From the NCBI RefSeq assembly GCF_002374315.1, contig NZ_NWUX01000001.1:186001-250000 (forward strand): 64,000 bases of DNA, in the 5' to 3' direction. A program made the position numbers and the translations under genes. The notes under the pieces are model-generated. The model did not search any database. It was given only the letters and a program-made list of their open reading frames with translations, and was not told the DNA's origin. Source of the stretch: Vreelandella nigrificans. Its GTDB lineage: Bacteria; Pseudomonadota; Gammaproteobacteria; Pseudomonadales; Halomonadaceae. This document shows, piece after piece, positions 26,781-35,224 of the stretch (positions within the stretch are counted from its first letter, which is position 1; the number at the start of each line of letters is the position of its first letter).

Positions 26781-27668
26781 ATGACGATGATATTCGGCGT
26801 GCCACTGGCCGTGTTCATGGGCCAGCTAACGCTTGGGCTCGTGAACGGTGCCTTTTATGCACTGCTTAGTTTGGGCCTGGCGGTCATCTTCGGCCTACTG
26901 AAGATCGTCAACTTTGCCCACGGGGCGCAATACATGCTGGGAGCCTTCGCCGCGCTGTTAGGCTTTCGCTACTTGGGCATTAATTACTGGCTAGCGCTCA
27001 TTTTAGTGCCGCTGGTGGTTGGTGGTTTCGGCATGCTGATGGAGCGCTTCTTGTTACGTCGAATTGCCCATTTGGACCACCTTTACGGGCTGCTATTAAC
27101 CTTTGGGCTGGCGCTGATTTTTGAAGGGACGCTGGTCAACTTTTTTGGGGTTTCCGGCGCACGCTACACCACCCCGGAGGCGCTACAGGGGGGTATGAAC
27201 CTTGGGTTTATGTTCCTGCCTACTTATCGTGCCTGGGTGCTGGTGGCGGCATTAACGATGTGTCTATTCACCTGGTTTATGATTGAGCGCACTCGTTTGG
27301 GCGCCTACCTGAGGGCTGGTACTGAGAATTCCCAGCTCATGCAGGCGTTCGGTGTGAACGTGCCACTGTTAATCACATTAACCTATGGGTTTGGCGTGGC
27401 GCTTGCCGCCTTTGCCGGTGTTCTTGCGGCACCGCTATATCCTGTATCACCAACTATGGGGTCAAGTCTGCTAATCGTGGTGTTTGCAGTGGTCGTCATT
27501 GGCGGAATGGGCTCGATTCTGGGGGCGATTCTCACTGGCCTGGGTATGGGGGTTATTGAAGGGCTAACGAAGGTGTATTACCCGGAAGCCTCCAATACCG
27601 TGATCTTCCTGGTGATGATATTGGTGCTCATGTTACGCCCCGCAGGGCTGTTCGGTAAGGAGGCATGA
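26781..27668 (+). CDS. livH: Branched-chain-type ABC transporter permease (LivH-like)
   Basis: The protein is 295 aa and very hydrophobic, with about eight transmembrane helices. It opens with GQLTLGLVNGAFYALLSLGL and GLLKIVNFAHGAQYMLGAF, the standard LivH N-terminal pattern. The cytoplasmic coupling region includes ERTRLGAYLRAGTENSQLMQAFGVN, and VVIGGMGSILGAILTG is the conserved C-terminal segment. It pairs with LivM to form the membrane channel. RBS GAGGAG lies about 10 bases upstream, and the livM start overlaps its stop by 4 bases. Confidence 0.9.
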   Translation: MTMIFGVPLAVFMGQLTLGLVNGAFYALLSLGLAVIFGLLKIVNFAHGAQYMLGAFAALLGFRYLGINYWLALILVPLVVGGFGMLMERFLLRRIAHLDHLYGLLLTFGLALIFEGTLVNFFGVSGARYTTPEALQGGMNLGFMFLPTYRAWVLVAALTMCLFTWFMIERTRLGAYLRAGTENSQLMQAFGVNVPLLITLTYGFGVALAAFAGVLAAPLYPVSPTMGSSLLIVVFAVVVIGGMGSILGAILTGLGMGVIEGLTKVYYPEASNTVIFLVMILVLMLRPAGLFGKEA

Positions 27669-28663
27669 CCATGGCAGATTCTCAAGCAATCAAGGCACCA
27701 TCCGCAGTAAGAGAGCGTCAAAAAAGGGCCGATATGCGTCGCAATCTATTCTATATAGCGCTTATCGCGATTGGGCTGGTTGCGCCCTTTGTGGCCTATC
27801 CCGTGTTCTTAATGAAGATCCTCTGCTTTGCGCTATTTGCCTGCGCTTTTAATCTACTGCTTGGCTATGCTGGCCTGCTCTCTTTTGGACATGCGGCGTT
27901 CTTGGCCACTGGGGGGTATGTGACTGGCTACTTGCTGGCAAGTTACCCAGGCCTTACACCCGAGTTGGGAATTATAGGCGGTACCCTGTTGGCAACACTG
28001 CTGGGGTTCTTGTTTGGTGTGCTCTCTATCCGCCGCCAGGGTATCTACTTTGCCATGGTAACGCTGGCGCTGGCGCAGCTTGTCTACTTCATGTTTGTGC
28101 AAGCGCCGTTTACCGGTGGTGAGGATGGCTTGCACGGCGTGCCTCGTGGTGAGCTGTTTGGGTTTATCAGTCTGCGCAGTAACTTAGCCATGTACTACTT
28201 CGTGTTCGCAATCTTCTTATTCGGCTTTGCGCTTATTCAGCGTACCGTGCATTCGCCCTTTGGGCAGGTGCTTAAAGCAATTCGCGAAAACGAGCCCCGT
28301 GCCATTTCTCTGGGCTATAACGTTGATGCCTACAAACTGCTGGCTTTTGTGCTTTCAGCGGCACTGGCAGGGCTGGCGGGTTCTACCAAAACCGTGGTGT
28401 TCCAGCTGGCCTCGTTAACCGATGCCCATTGGCATATGTCGGGTGAAGTGATCCTGATGACGCTGCTGGGTGGGGTAGGTACTTTACTCGGCCCGCTGAT
28501 GGGGGCTGGCATTGTGGTTAGCCTGCAGCACGTTTTGGCGCAGTCACCATTAGGCAACTGGGTAAACGTCATCTTAGGGATCATCTTTGTAGTCTGCGTA
28601 CTTAGCTTCCGCAGTGGCATTGTGGGTGAGCTGGGCAAGATGTATCGCAAAAACTTTAAATAA
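27665..28663 (+). CDS. livM: Branched-chain-type ABC transporter permease (LivM-like)
   Basis: The protein is 332 aa with about ten predicted transmembrane helices. Family landmarks are FNLLLGYAGLLSFGHAAF, FGVLSIRRQGIYFAMVTLA, the coupling-helix region GQVLKAIRENEPRAISLGYN and GGVGTLLGPLMGAGIV. It forms the translocation pore with LivH. It overlaps livH by 4 bases and is followed by a strong terminator, so it closes the transporter operon. Confidence 0.9.
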   Translation: MTMADSQAIKAPSAVRERQKRADMRRNLFYIALIAIGLVAPFVAYPVFLMKILCFALFACAFNLLLGYAGLLSFGHAAFLATGGYVTGYLLASYPGLTPELGIIGGTLLATLLGFLFGVLSIRRQGIYFAMVTLALAQLVYFMFVQAPFTGGEDGLHGVPRGELFGFISLRSNLAMYYFVFAIFLFGFALIQRTVHSPFGQVLKAIRENEPRAISLGYNVDAYKLLAFVLSAALAGLAGSTKTVVFQLASLTDAHWHMSGEVILMTLLGGVGTLLGPLMGAGIVVSLQHVLAQSPLGNWVNVILGIIFVVCVLSFRSGIVGELGKMYRKNFK

Positions 28664-28688
28664 TGGCTTGAATCGGGTCTGTCCGTTG

Positions 28689-28712
28689 GGTGCCTCAGGG
28701 CACCTTTTTTTT
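28689..28712 (+). terminator. Intrinsic terminator of the ABC transporter operon
   Basis: A 6-bp stem GGTGCC / GGCACC with a 4-base loop (28689-28704) is followed by eight T residues (28705-28712), 25 bases after the livM stop. This is a classical rho-independent terminator. Confidence 0.9.
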
Positions 28713-28796
28713 GCCAAAAAACGCATCTACGCCACAGTATCTACGCCAAAGGTCGTGGGGGGTAAGCGGTTGCGTAGGTTAGGGTAAGAATATAAG

Positions 28797-28812
28797 TTAA
28801 CGTAAACGTCAA
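28797..28812. promoter_or_regulatory. LiuR-box-like site upstream of the valine catabolic operon
   Basis: TTAACGTAAACGTCAA contains two ACGT cores 2 bases apart, as in the perfect LiuR palindrome, and matches it at 13 of 16 positions. It lies 119 bases before the acyl-CoA dehydrogenase start. An overlapping register at 28791-28806 matches 14 of 16 positions but holds only one ACGT core. Confidence 0.7.
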
Positions 28813-28931
28813 CATTGCCAGTGGCGACACCCGTCAATAACGATAATCGCCAATAACGAAAAATAGTAACGCGTTCACTGTTCAACATAATTGAAAATAG
28901 TTGCACTGCCACGCTTACGCGGAGAAACGTC

Positions 28932-30086
28932 ATGAATTTTGAGCTAAACGAAGACCAGGTTGCCTTTGCTGATATGGCACGGGCATTTGCCCAGAATGAG
29001 CTTGAGCCCCATGCCGCCCAGTGGGATGCCGAAGCTTTCTTTCCGGTAGATGTGATTCGCAAAGCGGGTGAGTTGGGCTTTTGTTCGCTCTACGCGTCCG
29101 AAAGCGTTGGTGGGCTAGGTCTTTCCCGGTTAGACGCCAGCATCATTTTCGAGCAGCTCTCCATGGGTTGTACCTCAACCACGGCTTACCTCACGATTCA
29201 TAATATGGTGACCTGGATGCTGGCAGATTTCGGCACGCCAGCAGCGGTAGCACAGTGGGGTGAAAAGCTGGCGACTGGCGAGCTACTCGGTTCCTACTGC
29301 TTAACCGAGCCCAATGCAGGCTCTGATGCGGCATCGCTTAAAACCACCGCCAAACGCGATGGTGACGCCTATGTGCTGAACGGCAGTAAAATGTTTATTT
29401 CCGGTGCAGGTAGTACCGATTTTCTAGTCGTAATGGCGCGCACCGGTGGTGAAGGCCCTGGCGGTGTTTCCGCTTTTGCCGTCGACGCTAAAGCAAGCGG
29501 CATTAGCTATGGCCGCAAAGAGGACAAAATGGGCTGGAATAGCCAGCCTACCCGCATGATCACCTTTGAAGATGTACGCGTGCCCGCTGATCATCTATTG
29601 GGCAACGAAGGCGACGGTTTTAAAATTGCCATGAAGGGGTTGGATGGTGGCCGCATCAATATCGCCACGTGTTCAATCGGTACCGCCCAGCAGGCAATTA
29701 ATAAAGCCCGCGAGTACATGCTAGAGCGTAAACAGTTCGGCAAGCGTTTAGCAGACTTTCAAGCGTTGCAGTTCCGCTTGGCTGATATGGTCACTGAACT
29801 TGTTGCTGCTCGCCAGTTGGTGCGCATGGCGGCCGCTAAGCTGGATTTAGGCCACCCAGATGCCACCGCTTATTGTGCCATGGCCAAGCGCTTTGCTACC
29901 GATGTAGGCTTTAAGGTCTGCGATGAAGCGCTTCAGCTATATGGTGGTAACGGCTATATCAAGGAGTACCCCATGGAGCGCTATGTGCGTGACACCCGGG
30001 TACACCGCATTCTGGAAGGTACCAATGAAATTATGCGGCTGATTATTTCTCGCCGCATACTGGCCAGTGGTGCCGCCGAGCTATAG
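28932..30086 (+). CDS. Acyl-CoA dehydrogenase, probably isobutyryl-CoA dehydrogenase
   Basis: The protein is 384 aa, an FAD-dependent acyl-CoA dehydrogenase. GSYCLTEPNAGSDAASLKTTA and KMFISGAGSTDFLVVMART form the FAD and substrate site. LQLYGGNGYIKEYPMERYVRD and RILEGTNEIMRLIISR carry the C-terminal catalytic glutamate as in short-chain enzymes. The segment MGCTSTTAYLTIHNMVTWML strongly resembles mammalian ACAD8 (isobutyryl-CoA dehydrogenase). The following hydrolase and mmsB complete most of the valine pathway. The clear start is MNFELNEDQVAFADMA. It is probably LiuR-controlled. Confidence 0.88.
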   Translation: MNFELNEDQVAFADMARAFAQNELEPHAAQWDAEAFFPVDVIRKAGELGFCSLYASESVGGLGLSRLDASIIFEQLSMGCTSTTAYLTIHNMVTWMLADFGTPAAVAQWGEKLATGELLGSYCLTEPNAGSDAASLKTTAKRDGDAYVLNGSKMFISGAGSTDFLVVMARTGGEGPGGVSAFAVDAKASGISYGRKEDKMGWNSQPTRMITFEDVRVPADHLLGNEGDGFKIAMKGLDGGRINIATCSIGTAQQAINKAREYMLERKQFGKRLADFQALQFRLADMVTELVAARQLVRMAAAKLDLGHPDATAYCAMAKRFATDVGFKVCDEALQLYGGNGYIKEYPMERYVRDTRVHRILEGTNEIMRLIISRRILASGAAEL

Positions 30087-30130
30087 TTAGACAGCCAGAC
30101 ACAAGACCAGCCAACCAAAAGGATAATGGA

Positions 30131-31246
30131 ATGAGTTGCGTACTGTTTGCTGAACACACCACCCAAGATGGCCATGTGGTTGCAGAGATTACCCTCAATG
30201 CCGAGCGCTCGCTTAATGCGCTAACGCTGGAAATGATCGAAGCAATATTGCCACGGCTTCAAGCCTGGCAAGCTGATGCGCGGGTAGTCGCGATACTGCT
30301 GGATAGCGCTGGCGAAAAAGCGTTTTGCGCTGGAGGTGATGTGGTCAACCTCTATAAAGCCATTACGGGCGATGGAGACCCAGACTTTCCCCAGCGTTTT
30401 TTTGATACGGAGTATCGCCTCGACTACCTGCTGCACACCTATCCCAAACCGGTTATTTGTTGGGGCAGTGGCATTGTAATGGGCGGTGGTATGGGGTTGC
30501 TGAGTGGCAGTAGCCATCGTGTGGTGACTGAAACTTCCCGTCTTGCCATGCCGGAAGTAACGATTGGCCTATACCCGGATGTGGGAGCAAGCTGGTTTCT
30601 AAACCGGCTGCCTAACGGTACAGGACGCTTTTTAGCGATGACGGGTGGCCAAATTAACGCACTAGATGCAGTACATCTAGGCCTGGCTGACCGTGCTATA
30701 GCAAGCCACCAGCGGGATGTGCTGGCGCAGAAGCTGCTAGAAGCGACCTGGGGGGAAGGTAAGCATACTGACGCTCATGGCGTGGTTAACGGCGTGCTAC
30801 GCGAGTTAGAGCAGGCCTCTCAAAATGCCTTTGCCGAACTTGAATCACCTGTGTACAAATCCACCGCGTTGATCCGTGAACTCATGGACCATGACACTGT
30901 TGAGCAAATAGTAGCGTCGATTCTAGCGGTAAAAACTGATGATAAGTGGTTTAACCGAGCGCAAAAAACGTTAGCCCACGGCAGCCCGGTATCGGTCAAG
31001 CTAATTGATGAGCAGCTAAAGCGCGCCAAGCACATGTCGCTTGCGGAGGTGTTTCAGTCGGAACTGGCGCTTTCAGTACAGTGCTGTCGCCATCGGGAAT
31101 TCCCGGAAGGTGTACGTGCACTATTGGTAGATAAAGATGGCCTGCCCGCGTGGACGTACCCCGATGTTGCTTCGGTCAAACCATCTTTTATTGATGAGCT
31201 GCTAGCCTCTCCGTGGGAGAAGAGCCCCCTCGCAGATCTTCACTGA
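30131..31246 (+). CDS. 3-hydroxyisobutyryl-CoA hydrolase
   Basis: The protein is 371 aa, a crotonase-superfamily member that hydrolyses 3-hydroxyisobutyryl-CoA in valine degradation. KAFCAGGDVVNLYKA (about residues 63-77), WGSGIVMGGGMGLLSGSSHR (about 113-132) and MPEVTIGLYPDVGASWFLNRL carry the oxyanion hole and catalytic Glu/Asp of this subgroup. The C-terminal ~120-residue extension distinguishes it from ordinary 260-aa enoyl-CoA hydratases. It lies 44 bases after the acyl-CoA dehydrogenase and before mmsB. The RBS AAAAGGAT precedes the ATG. Confidence 0.9.
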   Translation: MSCVLFAEHTTQDGHVVAEITLNAERSLNALTLEMIEAILPRLQAWQADARVVAILLDSAGEKAFCAGGDVVNLYKAITGDGDPDFPQRFFDTEYRLDYLLHTYPKPVICWGSGIVMGGGMGLLSGSSHRVVTETSRLAMPEVTIGLYPDVGASWFLNRLPNGTGRFLAMTGGQINALDAVHLGLADRAIASHQRDVLAQKLLEATWGEGKHTDAHGVVNGVLRELEQASQNAFAELESPVYKSTALIRELMDHDTVEQIVASILAVKTDDKWFNRAQKTLAHGSPVSVKLIDEQLKRAKHMSLAEVFQSELALSVQCCRHREFPEGVRALLVDKDGLPAWTYPDVASVKPSFIDELLASPWEKSPLADLH

Positions 31247-31257
31247 CACCATTTCCA

Positions 31258-31299
31258 AAACACGCTAATTCTTAAACACACTCATTCTTCAACACACTA
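31258..31299. repeat. Tandem repeat, 16 bp x 2 plus a degenerate unit
   Basis: AAACACGCTAATTCTT (31258-31273) and AAACACACTCATTCTT (31274-31289) differ at two positions; a partial third unit CAACACACTA follows. The array ends 15 bases before the mmsB start. Confidence 0.7.
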
Positions 31300-31314
31300 A
31301 TAAGGACAACAAAG

Positions 31315-32208
31315 ATGACTACTGTTGCGTTTATCGGTTTAGGCAATATGGGCGGCCCAATGGCAGCCAACTTGGCAAAAGCGGGTTTTAATGTACGTGC
31401 GTTCGATCTTTCAGAGCAAGCACTTGAAACCGCAAAATCGCAAGGCTGCGAAGTAGCAGTGTCAGCCAAGGCCGCCGCTACTGATGCAGACTTTATTATT
31501 TCCATGCTGCCTGCGGGCAAGCATGTGCGGGGGCTCTATGTAGACGGCGATGAGCCACTATTCAGTGTGATTAAACAGAGCGCATTGGTGATTGACTGCT
31601 CAACGATCGATGCTGATACCGCACGTAGCGTAGCTGCTGCCGGTGCGGAAAAAGGGGTTGGCTTTGTTGATGCTCCGGTATCCGGCGGGGTGGGCGGTGC
31701 CCAAGCAGGTACGCTGACTTTCATCGTGGGTGGCAGCGCTGCACAGTTTGAACAGGCTCAACCCGTGCTGGAAGTGATGGGTAAAAATATCTTCCATGCT
31801 GGTGACCATGGTGCCGGGCAGGTAGCCAAAGTATGCAACAACATGCTGTTGTCTATTTTGATGGCGGGCACCTGTGAAGCGATCAATATGGGCGTGAAAA
31901 ACGGCCTGGACCCAGCGGTGCTTTCCGAAATCATGAAACAAAGCTCTGGCGGTAACTGGGCACTGAACGTTTACAACCCTTACCCTGGCGTGATGGAAAA
32001 TGCCCCCGCCTCGAAAGGCTACCAGGGCGGCTTCCAGGTGGATCTTATGATCAAAGACCTGGGCCTTGCCATGGATGTTAGCCAACAGAGCGCTTCGCCT
32101 GTCCCCATGGGATCTGCTGCCCGCTCGCTGTTTACCCTGCACAAGGCGAGCGGCAACGGCAAGCTCGACTTCTCCAGCCTGCTACAGCTTTATCAGGATA
32201 AAGAGTGA
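31315..32208 (+). CDS. mmsB: 3-hydroxyisobutyrate dehydrogenase
   Basis: The protein is 297 aa and oxidises 3-hydroxyisobutyrate to methylmalonate semialdehyde with NAD+. The N-terminal Rossmann motif is FIGLGNMGGPMAANLAKAG; DAPVSGGVGGAQAGTLTFIV is the substrate-binding signature; GAGQVAKVCNNMLL carries the catalytic lysine (about residue 171); and KDLGLAMDVSQQ is the conserved C-terminal helix. It is the third gene of the valine cluster. The expected mmsA (methylmalonate semialdehyde dehydrogenase) is not in the window. RBS AAGGAC lies just upstream of the ATG. Confidence 0.93.
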   Translation: MTTVAFIGLGNMGGPMAANLAKAGFNVRAFDLSEQALETAKSQGCEVAVSAKAAATDADFIISMLPAGKHVRGLYVDGDEPLFSVIKQSALVIDCSTIDADTARSVAAAGAEKGVGFVDAPVSGGVGGAQAGTLTFIVGGSAAQFEQAQPVLEVMGKNIFHAGDHGAGQVAKVCNNMLLSILMAGTCEAINMGVKNGLDPAVLSEIMKQSSGGNWALNVYNPYPGVMENAPASKGYQGGFQVDLMIKDLGLAMDVSQQSASPVPMGSAARSLFTLHKASGNGKLDFSSLLQLYQDKE

Positions 32209-32235
32209 GGGGAGGAGAAAAGAGAAAAAAGTGGC

Positions 32236-32305
32236 GTAGCGCGTGGTAACGAGTAGCGAGCACAGCGAGAAACGAGGCTCCTGCAGTAGGGCGGCTTTGC
32301 CGCCC
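32236..32305. repeat. Interspersed repeat copy 1 with hairpin
   Basis: A 43-base element (32236-32278) beginning GTAGCGCGTGGTAACGAG recurs at 33154-33196 with one mismatch. It is internally repetitive (several CGAG units). It is followed by a perfect hairpin GGGCGGC-TTT-GCCGCCC (32289-32305), which may terminate or stabilise the mmsB transcript. It looks like a REP-type intergenic element. Confidence 0.75.
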
Positions 32306-32371
32306 CTTGCCACTGGTCTCTAGGCCGGGCAAACTCAATTTCCTTCACTAATACTCAAAAAAGGGATTTCC

Positions 32372-32998
32372 ATGATTACGCTTTGGGGCCGTAACAACTC
32401 TACTAACGTCAAAAAAGTCCGCTGGGTACTGGAAACACTGGAACTGCCTTACGAGCAGATTCTGGCAGGGCGGGAGCATGGCGTTAATAATACTCCCGAA
32501 TACCTTGCCATGAACCCCAACGGTCTGGTGCCGGTGTTACGCGACGATTCCACCAATAGCGTACTCTGGGAGTCCAACACCATTATGCGGTACCTGGCTG
32601 CTCAGTATGGCCAGGACAAGCTTTGGATTGAAGAGCCTGCCAAGCGTGCCCAGATGGAAAAGTGGATGGATTGGGCGAATGGCACCTTTTCACCGCTTCA
32701 CCGGCCAATTTTACTGGGCTATGTCAGAACCCCTGCAGAACAGCGTGACATGGCTAGTTTAGAAACGACGATTGCCGCCTGTGAAAAATTGTTCGAGCAG
32801 ATGGACAACGCGCTCGCCGAACAGACATGGTTCTCAGGCGATGCTTTCGGCCTGGGTGATGTCGCCATTGCCCCGTTCGTTTATAACCTACGTAACAGTG
32901 GCCTTAACTGGCAGACCCGGCCCCACTTAGCACGCTGGGCCGAGCAACTTACCGAGCTGCCCGCTTATCGCAAGGTCGTGATGATTCCCGTCTCATAA
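32372..32998 (+). CDS. Glutathione S-transferase family protein
   Basis: The protein is 208 aa. The thioredoxin-like N-terminal domain ([29 protein letters not shown] with the cis-proline; [10 protein letters not shown] for gamma-glutamyl binding) is followed by the all-helical C-terminal domain from about residue 88, with [11 protein letters not shown] as the N-capping motif. The Ser/Asn-rich GRNNSTNV start suggests the serine/cysteine-type bacterial GST classes. The substrate is unknown. It is flanked by hairpin/repeat elements on both sides and reads as a single transcription unit. Confidence 0.88.
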   Translation: MITLWGRNNSTNVKKVRWVLETLELPYEQILAGREHGVNNTPEYLAMNPNGLVPVLRDDSTNSVLWESNTIMRYLAAQYGQDKLWIEEPAKRAQMEKWMDWANGTFSPLHRPILLGYVRTPAEQRDMASLETTIAACEKLFEQMDNALAEQTWFSGDAFGLGDVAIAPFVYNLRNSGLNWQTRPHLARWAEQLTELPAYRKVVMIPVS

Positions 32999-33011
32999 AC
33001 CACACGTGAAA

Positions 33012-33028
33012 GGGCGGCGAAGCCGCCC
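33012..33028. terminator. Hairpin after the GST gene
   Basis: A perfect 7-bp stem GGGCGGC / GCCGCCC with a GAA loop lies 13 bases after the GST stop. There is no T-run, so termination strength is uncertain; it resembles the hairpin at 32289-32305. Confidence 0.5.
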
Positions 33029-33038
33029 CAAGCGCTGG

Positions 33039-33129
33039 CTAAAAACTTGCCTCCAACACCGCCAGCCCATTATCCAACTCCTGCAATACCTTACTCACCA
33101 ACCCATGGCGCGGGGTGCTCTCGTTCAGT
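33039..33129 (-). pseudogene. 3' fragment of a duplicated PanE-like reductase gene
   Basis: Read on the minus strand this stretch encodes ...NESTPRHGLVSKVLQELD followed by NGLAVLEASF and a stop. It is clearly homologous to the last ~25 residues of the intact reductase gene at 33234-34154 (GLVSKVLQELDDELAVLEAGC). About 70 bases are nearly identical between 33041-33105 and 33236-33300. No upstream coding remainder exists, so this is a partial tandem duplication or the remnant of a second gene copy. Confidence 0.75.
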
Positions 33130-33153
33130 AATCGCCTTCGGTAATGCACACTT

Positions 33154-33196
33154 GTAGCGCGTGGTAACGAGTAGCGAGCGCAGCGAGAAACGAGGC
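33154..33196. repeat. Interspersed repeat copy 2
   Basis: This is the second copy of the 43-base element found at 32236-32278, with a single A/G difference. Here it is followed by a degenerate rather than perfect hairpin and lies between the reductase fragment and the intact reductase gene. Confidence 0.8.
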
Positions 33197-33233
33197 ACCC
33201 GCGGGAGGATGGCGAAGCTGCCTCAGGAGATGG

Positions 33234-34154
33234 CTAACAACCTGCCTCCAACACCGCCAACTCATCATCCAACTCCTGCAATACCTTACTCACCAACCCA
33301 TACCGCTGGGCACTTTCAATCAATGGCCCCAAAATTGCCCCACGTTCGGTGAGGCGTTTGGCCTCTACGTCCTGCAACATCGACGCCTTATTGTTGGCGG
33401 TATTTTTCACCACTTGCCATACCAGCGCTAACCACGCGTTTTCACCTTCTCCACCGTTCGGAGACTGAATACCCTCGGCGTACATAATCGCCGCGACTTC
33501 CTTAACAACCGCTTCTACATGGCCTGAATAAGCCTCTCCGCGTAATTCCCCATTGCGCACGCCATGTATCGCCACCAGCGGGTTAATTGCTGCATTCACT
33601 GCCAGCTTTTGCCACAGACGCTGGCGAATATCACTCACGGCCGTCGCAGCAAGCCCAGCCTGGGTTAAGGCCTGCGCCAATGCTTCTGCTAAATCGCTAT
33701 GCTGGTTATGCAAATCACCAACATAAGTATGCCCACGCCCTGCATGTACCACACCAGCATCGCCAACCAAATACGCACCCTCCGTTGTGGTGGCGCATAG
33801 CACCGGCCCCGGCCACGCCTGGGTAATCCGCGGCTGAGCCAAAAAGCCGTTTTGCCACAGTACCAGTGGGGTAGTGGGTGGAATAGTCTCAGCAATGCCA
33901 GCCAGCGCCGACTCAGCTGCCATCGCTTTAGTGGTGATATGAACAAAAGCGGGTGGCTCATGCGTGCCAGAACCCAGTTGGGCAACCGTAAGTACCTTTA
34001 ATTGCTGCACCCGCTGCTCGCCTTCTAGAGTAGTAAGAGCCTGCTGCTCAGGCAAACTACGGCGGCCAACTAACGCGGTGGCCGCTATAGGAGCAAGCGA
34101 GTGCGCAAGCAAGCGGCCAATGGCGCCAGGGCCAAGAATCCAATGGGTAGTCAT
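33234..34154 (-). CDS. 2-dehydropantoate 2-reductase family protein (PanE-like)
   Basis: The protein is 306 aa from the ATG at 34154. The start MTTHWILGPGAIGRLLAH places the Rossmann motif GPGAIG at residues 8-13, with proline replacing the usual alanine. WQKLAVNAAINPLVAIHG carries the catalytic lysine and Asn of the ApbA/PanE C-terminal domain, and SMLQDVEAKRLTE is the family's substrate-binding segment. It may reduce ketopantoate with NADPH in pantothenate synthesis, though ApbA-family paralogues with other ketoacid substrates are common. The ~84-codon upstream frame extension shows no homology and is rejected. A partial duplicate of its 3' end lies downstream. Confidence 0.82.
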   Translation of the reverse strand: MTTHWILGPGAIGRLLAHSLAPIAATALVGRRSLPEQQALTTLEGEQRVQQLKVLTVAQLGSGTHEPPAFVHITTKAMAAESALAGIAETIPPTTPLVLWQNGFLAQPRITQAWPGPVLCATTTEGAYLVGDAGVVHAGRGHTYVGDLHNQHSDLAEALAQALTQAGLAATAVSDIRQRLWQKLAVNAAINPLVAIHGVRNGELRGEAYSGHVEAVVKEVAAIMYAEGIQSPNGGEGENAWLALVWQVVKNTANNKASMLQDVEAKRLTERGAILGPLIESAQRYGLVSKVLQELDDELAVLEAGC

Positions 34155-34585
34155 GATCAAGTACGTACTCGGAAGCGGCAATGCCGCCAAGCTTACCGTG
34201 TTCGGCATAAGGAAATGAAGGGAGGGAAAACAATGACAAGAAGGGCGGCTAATGGCTAATGACGGCATCAAACATAATCTGCTAGCGTTAAGACTAAGCA
34301 TATTTTGAAAAAAAGTGCATGGAGTGAGAGAAAGTAAGTGTAGATGACTGCTGGGGAGGCATCTAACGGGGGGCTGATTTCGACCCTGAGCGGCCAGCTG
34401 GTTCAACAGTGTTATGCAGCCTATTTATACTTAATTTATTTTAATTTCAACTAGATAGGTCGTGAATGAAAGGCGATATAACCTGAATTAATGCTCCGTC
34501 GGGTTCATTCAGGTTATGTAGAGGGGCGTATAATCACTGTTAGAGCTCACGAAGTTTCGTATGTCAGCGTCATTAAAGGACAGAA
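34155..34585. other. Intergenic region at the left edge of the accessory segment
   Basis: This 431-base gap shows no supported gene. It holds copy A of the ~52-base interspersed element (34256-34307) and an AT-rich stretch (34420-34460). A short inverted repeat (AACCTGAATTAA / TTCATTCAGGTT, about 34480-34516) may act as a hairpin before the first cassette-like genes. Confidence 0.5.
34256..34307. repeat. 52-bp interspersed element, copy A
   Basis: It shares the core ATCTGCTAGCGTTAAG and the leading CTAATGACGG with copies at 43987-44037 and 49063-49114. All three copies are in direct orientation and lie at edges of accessory segments. Confidence 0.75.
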
Positions 34586-35224
34586 ATGCAAAACCTTGTA
34601 AAACACACGCTTTATCTATTTCTTTGGATTACTGGTCTCACTGCTGCTATGGCGCTCGCAGGAATGGGCTATGCATGGTTTTTCTCAGAGGCCAAAGAGC
34701 TTCCTCATTTGGAGTGGCTAATTGGTTCTGTAATAATAGAGGTGGTTGTAGTAATTCTTATGCTTGCAAAAAAGGGGATGAAGTATCTGCCTGACACGCA
34801 AACGGATAAAGAACCAAAGGATACACTTAAGTTTATGGAGAAATTTATCTCTATGGGAACAAGTGCGACGGTAGTGAGTAACAGAGTTTCGTGGCTTGTT
34901 GGTGACGATAAATTGATATCTATTCTTCAATCCAAAATTGAGAGCGGTACTCGCATTGAAATTATTACGCCAAGTGCAGTTCCAGAGGTGCTCAGAGAAA
35001 AGCTGAAAGGCGCATCTTTCATTATTACGAAAGAACAAGTTTCTCCTGAAGCAAGATTTACATTAGTGAATGGCGACCGTAGCGGTGCTGAAAAGCTTGC
35101 CATAGCACGAGGCGTTCACCCTGATCATGAGATAACAATTTTCGACAATAATTCTGGACCTCAAATAATTGCAATGGCGAAGGACATAATTAGAAAATCT
35201 AAGGAGCTGTCTAATGCCGCATAG
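34586..35224 (+). CDS. Two-helix membrane protein with a PLD-like cytosolic domain (unknown function)
   Basis: The protein is 212 aa and AT-rich relative to neighbours. Two transmembrane helices (about residues 7-30 and 44-62) are followed by a soluble domain. The segment RIEIITPSAVPEVLREKL and the later ARFTLVNGDRSGAEKLAIA and EITIFDNNSGPQIIAMAKDI resemble one half of a phospholipase D-like fold, but no HKD motif is present, so catalytic activity is unlikely. I do not recognise a named family. It overlaps the following methyltransferase gene by 11 bases, and an attC site follows that gene. The pair therefore looks like a two-gene integron cassette. Confidence 0.65.
   Translation: MQNLVKHTLYLFLWITGLTAAMALAGMGYAWFFSEAKELPHLEWLIGSVIIEVVVVILMLAKKGMKYLPDTQTDKEPKDTLKFMEKFISMGTSATVVSNRVSWLVGDDKLISILQSKIESGTRIEIITPSAVPEVLREKLKGASFIITKEQVSPEARFTLVNGDRSGAEKLAIARGVHPDHEITIFDNNSGPQIIAMAKDIIRKSKELSNAA

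Noticed and set aside
28791-28806. Alternative register of the LiuR box before the acyl-CoA dehydrogenase gene
   Set aside because: It matches at 14 of 16 positions but contains a single ACGT core; the 28797-28812 register keeps both cores and is a better palindrome.
33234-34406. Long N-terminal extension of the PanE-like frame
   Set aside because: The ~84 upstream residues lack homology and the Rossmann motif begins a few residues after the ATG at 34154.
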